From the NCBI GenBank assembly GCA_030620005.1, contig JAUXAJ010000088.1, forward strand, positions 1 through 15,963: a DNA stretch of 15,963 bases, written 5' to 3'. Both the position numbers and the translations under genes were made by a program. The notes beneath the pieces are model-generated. The model worked only from the letters and a program-made list of their open reading frames with translations. It was not told where the DNA came from and did no database searches. Shown here one piece after another: positions 1-5,636 of this stretch; the stretch's first letter is position 1; each line of letters starts with the position of its first letter. The stretch comes from Promethearchaeota archaeon. Lineage in GTDB: Archaea > Asgardarchaeota > Lokiarchaeia > Sigynarchaeales > SOKP01.

Positions 1-1446
1 CAATGCAAGCCTCGGTATAGGCTTTTAACAGAGGTACAAATCAAGAAAATTCATCTAACAAGTTTAGAGATACTTGAAACTATAGGAGTTAAAGTGTCTC
101 ACGATGAAGCGGTGCAACTACTAAGGGATTCTGGATGTCGAGTTAAAGAAAATAATGTAGTTCTTTTTCCAAATTGGCTAGTAGAAGAATGCATTAAAAG
201 TGCCCCTTCACGGATCACGATGTATAATAGAAAAGGGGAAGAAGCAATGCGTTTGGAAGGAGACAATATTTATTTTGGGATGGGGACAGATTTAATTCGC
301 ACTATTGATTTGAAAACAAGTGAATTACGACTGTCATTATTAAATGACGTTGTTAACGCAGCTAGGGTTGCTGATTATTGTAAAAATGTTGATTTCATTG
401 CCTCCTTTGCTTTACCTAGCGATGTTCCTACCAATTTAATGTATATAAATTGTGTCAAGGCCATGATGGAAAATTCAACCAAGCCCATTTTTTTTACTGC
501 AGCAGGGAAAGAAGATCTTTCTTATATCATCGAAATGGCAGAAAATGTTGCGGGAGGAGAAGATGTTCTAAAAAGTAAACCTTTTCTCATCCATTACTCT
601 GAACCAACAGCACCTCTTTCCCACTCGTACGGTGCGATAAATAAAGTCTTTCTTTGTGCTGAAAAAGAGTTTCCTATTTGTTATACTCCGGGAGACTTAC
701 TCGGAGCCAGCACGCCAGTAACGCTTGCTGGAGGCATTGTTCAAGCTAATGCTGAGGCATTGAGTGGTATTGTTTTGCATCAATTAAAGAATAAAGGAGC
801 ACCAATTATCTCTGGTTTTGGCGCAGTCCCCTTAGACATGAGGGCTGCAACATTTTCATATGGCGCCCCAGAACAGCGTCTAACAAACTCGGCATGTGCA
901 GATATTTTCCATTATTATGGCATTCCCATGTGGTCTACAGTTGGTTCTGACTCCCATTGTCTCGATCAACAAGCATCCATGGAACACGCTTTTGGAACAT
1001 TGATGTCTGCCTTCGACGGGGCTAATTTAATCCATGATATAGGGTATTTGGGTCAGGGATTGATTGGAAACCCCGCTTCAATTATAATGTGTAACGAAAT
1101 TATAAGTTATGTAAAACGCATAATCAAGGGATTTGACATTGATAGAGAAATGCTTGGGATTGATGTTATAAGGAAGGTAGGTCCAACTGGAGAGTTTCTT
1201 ACCGAAGAACATACATTGAAACACTTTCGACAAGAGATGTGGCAACCAATCTTCTTGAATCGTAATGATCCAGAATCTTGGATTAAAATGGGAAAAACTC
1301 CCTATGGAGATAAAGTAATCAAAAAAGCTCTTGAAGTTCTTGAAACTCATCAACCAGAACCATTGCCTGAAGATGTCCAACAAAAGCTTAACGAGATCTA
1401 TAATAAGGCAGAAAAAATGTTAGCTGAAATAAAATTCAAAGCATGA
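1..1446 (+). CDS. MttB-superfamily (trimethylamine/glycine betaine-type) corrinoid methyltransferase, 5'-truncated by window edge
   Basis: The frame is open from base 1, and the residues before the GTG at 94 (LTEVQIKKIHLTSLEILE) read as the usual N-terminus of the MttB family. The GTG is therefore not the start and the gene begins just left of the window. The visible 481 residues are close to the family's full length. Family hallmarks include the segment around 950-1080 (SGxDSH-like stretch, GANLIHDIGYL) and a conserved TIM-barrel-like pattern. MttB-type enzymes move a methyl group from a quaternary or tertiary amine to a cobalamin-binding partner protein. There is no in-frame TAG, so this is the non-pyrrolysine type, like the glycine betaine enzyme MtgB. 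The substrate cannot be told from sequence. No corrinoid protein gene is visible in the window. Stop TGA at 1444-1446. Confidence 0.9.
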   Translation, partial: QCKPRYRLLTEVQIKKIHLTSLEILETIGVKVSHDEAVQLLRDSGCRVKENNVVLFPNWLVEECIKSAPSRITMYNRKGEEAMRLEGDNIYFGMGTDLIRTIDLKTSELRLSLLNDVVNAARVADYCKNVDFIASFALPSDVPTNLMYINCVKAMMENSTKPIFFTAAGKEDLSYIIEMAENVAGGEDVLKSKPFLIHYSEPTAPLSHSYGAINKVFLCAEKEFPICYTPGDLLGASTPVTLAGGIVQANAEALSGIVLHQLKNKGAPIISGFGAVPLDMRAATFSYGAPEQRLTNSACADIFHYYGIPMWSTVGSDSHCLDQQASMEHAFGTLMSAFDGANLIHDIGYLGQGLIGNPASIIMCNEIISYVKRIIKGFDIDREMLGIDVIRKVGPTGEFLTEEHTLKHFRQEMWQPIFLNRNDPESWIKMGKTPYGDKVIKKALEVLETHQPEPLPEDVQQKLNEIYNKAEKMLAEIKFKA

Positions 1447-1717
1447 GAAGTATCTGATGCTAACAAATTGGGATTTTTTAATACTCATTCTTTTTAAAGA
1501 TAGAACCACCATAATCATGCATATATTAGAGAAATTAAATGTTTTTAAAATAATGACAAAAAAATCGTATCTTTTAGAGAATTCAAAGAATCTCAAATGT
1601 TACAATAGTTTGTGGCAACTCTCTTGAGTGGTCATTATAAATTTTATGAACATAAAAAGACATCAGCCATCATGTAATAATAATTATTTAAATAAAATAA
1701 AATAATTAGAATATGTT

Positions 1718-2479
1718 TCAAGCTCGATTTAGAAAGTTAAAAATTCTATTAGGAAGGAGAAAACCAAAGAAAAAACAAAAACCAGATAAAACTAATAAAA
1801 TTTTACCAAAAACATTTATTATTTCTAAATATTGTATACCCATTATATTTGAAATTATATCGATTAAAATAGCTAAGGGAAACAAAATAAATGCCATGAG
1901 TAAAAACTTTCCTTTCATTTTAATTTTATTATTGTCTGATCTTCCTGTTTCAATGAAGAATAGGTATCCCGTTACTAATTCGGTTACCATGGCAAATAGT
2001 AAAAAGATAACCACTGTTAAAGTATAATCTATATAAAACATGCCACTTCTGACACCAATTAAAGTGTAATCAGTAAGAAAAGCAAATATTATGAATATTT
2101 CATATAGAGAGCATATAATACCAAAAATAAGAATTATTTTTTTACGATATTTTTCATTATGATAAATTTTTCCAAAGCTATAACACCACAAAAATAAGGT
2201 TAAAGATACAAAAACGCTCTCTGAAAATACGTACATGTTATCAGGTATATCTACATTAACAAAAGATGCAAGAAAGACAATAACACTACCCCACCATCCA
2301 GAAGTCATTAAAATTAATGTTAGTCCTAAAGAAATAAACGGATATTTCTTTTTGGAGGTTGTTTTTTCTAATGTAAAATATTTTTTCATTATTATGAATC
2401 CTAAGATAAATGCTGTAATAACAAATATTAGGTTTTCTATGCCTTGAATAATATCTAAAATTGATAATTCCATTTTCAT
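1718..2479 (-). CDS. seven-helix integral membrane protein of unknown function
   Basis: I do not recognise the family. The protein has about seven hydrophobic helices separated by short Lys-rich loops, laid out like the 7TM sensor regions of some archaeal and bacterial signalling proteins, but no kinase or other soluble domain follows; it ends right after the last helix (FFGFLLPNRIF). The frame is open to an ATG at 2518, but the first 13 residues are low-complexity and overlap a TTTATACTT box located about 20-25 bases upstream of the ATG at 2479. I therefore choose 2479 (253 aa); 2473 is also possible. No Shine-Dalgarno is visible, consistent with a leaderless transcript. It is on the strand opposite to the methyltransferase and has its own promoter region. 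Confidence 0.7.
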   Translation of the reverse strand: MKMELSILDIIQGIENLIFVITAFILGFIIMKKYFTLEKTTSKKKYPFISLGLTLILMTSGWWGSVIVFLASFVNVDIPDNMYVFSESVFVSLTLFLWCYSFGKIYHNEKYRKKIILIFGIICSLYEIFIIFAFLTDYTLIGVRSGMFYIDYTLTVVIFLLFAMVTELVTGYLFFIETGRSDNNKIKMKGKFLLMAFILFPLAILIDIISNIMGIQYLEIINVFGKILLVLSGFCFFFGFLLPNRIFNFLNRA

Positions 2480-2581
2480 GATTAAAATTTTTTTTAAGTA
2501 TAAATAAAAAATGAACAATATTTAAAAGTTATTATCAAAATATCTAAATTTTTAAAAAAAGAATATCATTTGATAATTTCG

Positions 2582-3271
2582 TTAATTTTTTTCATTAGAT
2601 TGGGAATTTAAATGATCAAACAACATTCCCCATTGAGTTACCGTAGTATTTGGTATATTTATCTCATCTATTACTTTAAATCCCACTTTTTCATAAAAGA
2701 AAACATTATTTTTGTTATGAGTTTCCAAATAAATATTAATTTTTTCTTTTTTACAAAATTGGATAATTGGTGCGCATAACTCCTTTCCATAGCCCTTTTG
2801 TTGATAATGTGAGTCTACGCCTAAATTTAATATGCATAGAAATGGTGTATATTCTAATTTATTTTTCATTTTCATGGCTTTATTTTTCATTTCAATTGAA
2901 ATTGTATTATAAGGTTTTTGTTTTTTTAAAAAATTAATACCTAGTTTTCTAATTATCTTCAATCCTCCTACCATTAATTCTCTTAAAAGTGTAAAATTAC
3001 TATCCTTCCCTGATAGCAGTGTAATTACTCCTTTAGATTCATTATGAACAAATACAATTCCATATTTCAAACAATATTTAATAAAAAAAGTCATGAGCAA
3101 TGAAAGTTTATCCAATCTTTTTTTATCGGATAATGGAAGAAAATACACGACCAACGGATCATTTTCAAATGCATTAGTCAGTATTTCACTTGCTCTTTTA
3201 ATATGAGTCTCTTTATTTTCTAATTTAATAAGACCATATTCTTCCCCTTTTTCACTTAATTTTTCAAACAT
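2582..3271 (-). CDS. GNAT-family N-acetyltransferase
   Basis: A 229-aa GCN5-related acetyltransferase. The acetyl-CoA-binding motif A is visible as LGVDSHYQQKGYGKEL (about residues 150-165, with Q-x-x-G-x-G as QQKGYG). It is followed by the family's NxxNVFFYEKVGF segment (about 187-198) and the terminal W-x-M pattern. The N-terminal part has the AFxxDPxxxYF motif of the small-molecule acetylating subgroup. The family moves an acetyl group from acetyl-CoA to an amine; the acceptor here is unknown. The start ATG at 3271 is the first in frame and has no clear Shine-Dalgarno. The last codons (HLNSQSN) lie in a 22-bp sequence repeated exactly upstream of the gene at 3355-3376. Confidence 0.85.
   Translation of the reverse strand: MFEKLSEKGEEYGLIKLENKETHIKRASEILTNAFENDPLVVYFLPLSDKKRLDKLSLLMTFFIKYCLKYGIVFVHNESKGVITLLSGKDSNFTLLRELMVGGLKIIRKLGINFLKKQKPYNTISIEMKNKAMKMKNKLEYTPFLCILNLGVDSHYQQKGYGKELCAPIIQFCKKEKINIYLETHNKNNVFFYEKVGFKVIDEINIPNTTVTQWGMLFDHLNSQSNEKN
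2594..2615. repeat. 22-bp direct repeat, copy 1 (3' end of acetyltransferase gene)
   Basis: Identical to 3355-3376 in the same orientation (begins ATTAGATTGGG, ends TTTAAATGA). The T-rich bases just left of both copies are also similar, and copy 2 carries an extra five bases (TAGAT-type duplication) there. Copy 1 encodes the last residues of the acetyltransferase. The two copies bracket the whole gene, 761 bp apart. Confidence 0.8.
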
Positions 3272-3354
3272 TTTATTATTATAAATATTCTTTAGTATTT
3301 TTAATTATTCACAAGTTAGAAATTTTTTGTAAAAAGTTGAAATCTTTTCATTAG

Positions 3355-3376
3355 ATTAGATTGGGAATTTAAATGA
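3355..3376. repeat. 22-bp direct repeat, copy 2 (between acetyltransferase and DUF885 remnant)
   Basis: Exact second copy of 2594-2615, lying in the 136-bp gap between the decayed DUF885 gene and the acetyltransferase start. It matches coding sequence of the acetyltransferase C-terminus but here has no open frame. It may be the tail of a deleted paralogue, or one end of a duplicated segment. Confidence 0.8.
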
Positions 3377-3407
3377 AAAATTGAATAAAAAATGTAAAGT
3401 TAAAAAA

Positions 3408-4859
3408 TCAAGATTTTTTCTTACTTTCAAAGTACTTTCTTACGACCAATTCTAAAACGTTCATTGGCATGGCTCCGTTATTAAGAACGACATCGTGAAA
3501 ATCTTTAATATTAAATTCATTTCTTAATTCATCTTGAGCCATTTCGCGAAATCGCAATAACTCCATCATTCCAATTTTATACGAGCACGATTGTCCTGGA
3601 CTCACAATATATCGTTCAATTTCTGCGGTAACATCGTATTCAGGCAAGCCAGTATTACTTAATAGGTATTCTATTGCTTTTTCTCTTGACCATTTCTTAA
3701 CATGGATGCCCTTATCGACGACTACACGAACAGCACGAAATAATTCACCTTGTAACCGTCCTAAATTGCTGAAGGGGTCATCTTGATACCCATATTCCCA
3801 CGCTAATTGTTCTGCATAGAGCGCCCACCCTTCAATATAGGAATTAAACAAACCAAACTTGCGAAATAATGGAAGGCCTTATTTTGAGCGAGTGTTAGTT
3901 GAAATGCATGTTCGGGAATTGCCTCGTGATAGGCAAGGGTTCTCATTCCAAATTTGAAAACATCGCTAGGTTTGCGTAGATTAACTTGCATTGCAGCGGG
4001 TCTGACGCCATCCAGTGATGCAGGATTTCCAAATGCTACGGGAGCGTCCTTTTCTTTAAATTCAGGGATCCTTCTCACTTCAATCTTTTCTATGGGTTAA
4101 GAATTAAACATTTTTCCTATATTCTTGTTGATTTCGTCGATGATTTCATGATAATCTTTTATTATTTGAGCACGAGCGTCATCTGTATTTGGATACTGAA
4201 AGCGCTCTTCCTTTGTCAGGTCTATCATGTGCTCTGCTACGCTTTTACTGGTATATCCTTGTTTGTCGAGTATGGTCCGCATTTCAGCTTGAATTCTGGA
4301 AATTTCTTCCAAGCCAATTTCGTAAACTTGTTCTGGAGTGAGATCTTATGTGGTATGAATGCGCAATAAATAAGCGTAATAATCAATATCATTGGGGAAT
4401 GTCCAAGCACCTGTTTCAGTTGGAGCTTTAGGTTTCAAGCTTTCAAAGTAATGAATCATTTTTTCATACGCAGGATAAACGGTATTCTTTAGTTCTTCTT
4501 GAACTTTTTGAAAGAATGCTTCCTTTTGTTTTTCATCAACTTTTTTTACGGATTCCAACTTTTCCACAAATGAAGCATATAAAACATTTTCTTGAATTGG
4601 TTTAGCAATAAAATCTCTCATCTGTGATAGCACCTTTTCCACCACAAATTTTGGAGGAATGATTCCTTCTAAATCGTGCGAGCATTGCACGATTAACGAG
4701 AAGATTAATATTAAATGGAAGACCAAAAATGGATTTATAAGTCCAAACTAAGCCAATTATTGCGCTTAATCCAATCATAATGTATTTAAGAATTTTCCCC
4801 CAAGTATATTGAGAGATCCAAATAAAAACAAGAATCAAGCTGATAACAACAATTCTCAT
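3408..4859 (-). pseudogene. decayed membrane-anchored DUF885 (PF05960) peptidase-like protein
   Basis: Pieces of one DUF885 protein can be read in order. A transmembrane anchor (KILKYIMIGLSAIIGLVW) runs from about 4802 to about 4680. The next recognisable part starts at about 4666 (GIIPPKFVVEKVL), so roughly 150-200 residues are missing and the frame changes. In-frame TAA codons follow at 4346-4348 (after RIHTT, before DLTPEQV) and 4097-4099 (after MFNS). A one-base deletion lies near 3872-3880, after which LPLFRKFGLFNSYIEGW resumes and runs to a normal C-terminus at 3408. The family's HEAxPGH motif is present at 3908-3928 as HEAIPEH, with Gly replaced by Glu. Intact members are about 550-600 aa. 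The start is uncertain: ATG at 4859 or a lost ATG near 4802. I regard it as non-functional. Confidence 0.85.
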
Positions 4860-4967
4860 ATCTGGTTGCGACACTTCAGCAAAGCGGAGCAAGTGCGGCA
4901 GGTCCACCGAAGGATACATATTTAGCTGTGCACTTATCGTAGCGGCGCGAATAGCGCGTAATTCTAT
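4860..4967 (-). other. GC-richer open segment, unidentified coding remnant
   Basis: Upstream of the DUF885 remnant, in the same frame as its anchor, an open reading runs from a TAA at 4968-4970. It gives protein-like sequence (RAIRAATISAQLN, then VDLPHLLRFAEVSQ). I do not recognise it. It is clearly richer in G and C (CGGCGCG, GTGCGGCAGG) than anything around it, and it does not resemble the N-terminus of DUF885 proteins. It could be a transferred fragment fused to the decayed gene. Confidence 0.3.
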
Positions 4968-4969
4968 TT

Positions 4970-4986
4970 AATCTTAAATTAAGATT
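4970..4986. repeat. 17-bp palindrome with 8-bp perfect arms
   Basis: AATCTTAA-A-TTAAGATT: perfect 8-bp arms around one central base. It marks the left end of the gene-poor stretch between two degraded readings. It could be an operator or the scar of an element end, and nothing nearby identifies which. Confidence 0.4.
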
Positions 4987-5037
4987 CAATGTACTTCTAT
5001 TTAAAAGTCTAGTTGATATCTTTTTTTCAAAATCACT

Positions 5038-5300
5038 TTAAAAGAACGCAATTTTTTCATTTATGACTTTTAAGAGTCTTTTAAGTGTGGATACTTGTTC
5101 TAGAGTAGATTTACGAGCAGTTACATCTCGGTCAATGATTTTCAAAGTTGAAATTTGTTTCTTAATTCCTCAAAAATTTTTTTTAATTGCTTAGAATTTT
5201 CTTCACTTTTTCTCAAAATTCCTCAGATTCGACAAACTATTTTTTCATCTTTAAATACAAGGAAAGTGAGAAGTACCAAGTGAGAGGGATTATGTCGGAA
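5038..5300 (-). pseudogene. possible broken small gene of unknown family
   Basis: Two stretches with protein-like composition follow one another on the minus strand. The first runs from about 5300 to 5145 (SHLVLLTFLVFKDEKIVCRI, then TGA at 5223-5225, then GILRKSEENSKQLKKIFEEL). The second, in another frame, runs from 5148 to the TAA at 5038-5040 (LKIIDRDVTARKSTLEQ, then LKRLLKVINEKIAFF). Joined, they give an 85-90 residue protein with a mostly helical C-terminal half, broken by one stop and one frameshift. No start codon is evident. The lesions resemble those in the adjacent DUF885 remnant. The coding signal is judged by eye only. Confidence 0.35.
5249..5258 (+). promoter_or_regulatory. putative archaeal TATA box for the GIY-YIG/ATPase operon
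   Basis: CTTTAAATAC resembles the archaeal TBP-binding consensus and has the same core as the boxes before the LRR-nitrilase gene and the csx1-like gene. Transcription would begin near 5280, ahead of the first plus-strand ATG codons at 5292 and 5308. Predicted by eye. Confidence 0.35.
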
Positions 5301-5307
5301 ACTTGAT

Positions 5308-5609
5308 ATGTGGAGGATATATGAAAGACCGTGGGATTTTTTAAGAAAAATTTTGATATAATTACAGAAATTTTTCAACAGTAATACGCACTTATCAAAA
5401 GATTCCTAAAAAAAAGCCTCCACTAAAGGGTCCAGTAGACCCTCCCAAAGAAATAGATCTTCCAAGGAGAGGAGGGAGAGGTGGAGGAAACGGAAGCTTA
5501 GGTGGTGGAAGCAAGTTGGGAAAACAACTTCTTGGAGGTGCGGTGGAAGCCATGGAAAAGTGGGAAAAAAGATAAAAAAAGAATATACGATGAGTATGCA
5601 GATCCTTGA
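5308..5609 (+). pseudogene. frame-broken Gly/Arg/Lys-rich small protein ahead of the GIY-YIG gene
   Basis: The best-supported part is an open frame ending at the TAA 5573-5575. It reads IPKKKPPLKGPVDPPKEI, then RRGGRGGGNG, then LGKQLLGGAVEAMEKWEK, and has no start codon after its upstream TGA at 5354-5356. Coherent extensions lie in other frames. Upstream, from ATG 5308, is MWRIYERPWDFLRK followed, one frame over, by FDIITEIFQQ. Downstream, after an A6 run (5565-5570), is KDKKRIYDEYADP ending at TGA 5607-5609. Joining them needs three single-base shifts, all at A or T runs, giving a basic protein of about 100 aa with an RGG-like motif. It may be a decayed gene, a run of assembly indels, or expressed by slippage. 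Function unknown. Confidence 0.4.
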
Positions 5610-5627
5610 TAAGATATTCGAAGAAAA

Positions 5628-5633
5628 GAGGAG
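5628..5633 (+). promoter_or_regulatory. Shine-Dalgarno of the GIY-YIG gene
   Basis: GAGGAG lies 3 bases before ATG 5637 and 6 bases before ATG 5640. The better spacing favours the second Met as the real start. It is one of the few clear ribosome binding sites in the window. Confidence 0.55.
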
Positions 5634-5636
5634 ACG

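Noticed and set aside
1501..1640. 36-aa ORF (MHILEKLNVFK...) after the methyltransferase
   Set aside because: No ribosome site, no coding-like composition and no neighbour coupling; the 271-bp gap otherwise holds only AT-rich sequence with a weak ACTC-GAGT dyad.
1713..2027. Open frame of 104 codons on the plus strand
   Set aside because: It is the antisense shadow of the membrane-protein gene; Lys/Ile-rich composition with no protein-like pattern.
4097..4348. Stop-codon readthrough or recoding in the DUF885 gene
   Set aside because: Both in-frame stops are TAA, which is not used for pyrrolysine or selenocysteine, and the gene also has a deletion and frameshift, so decay explains it.
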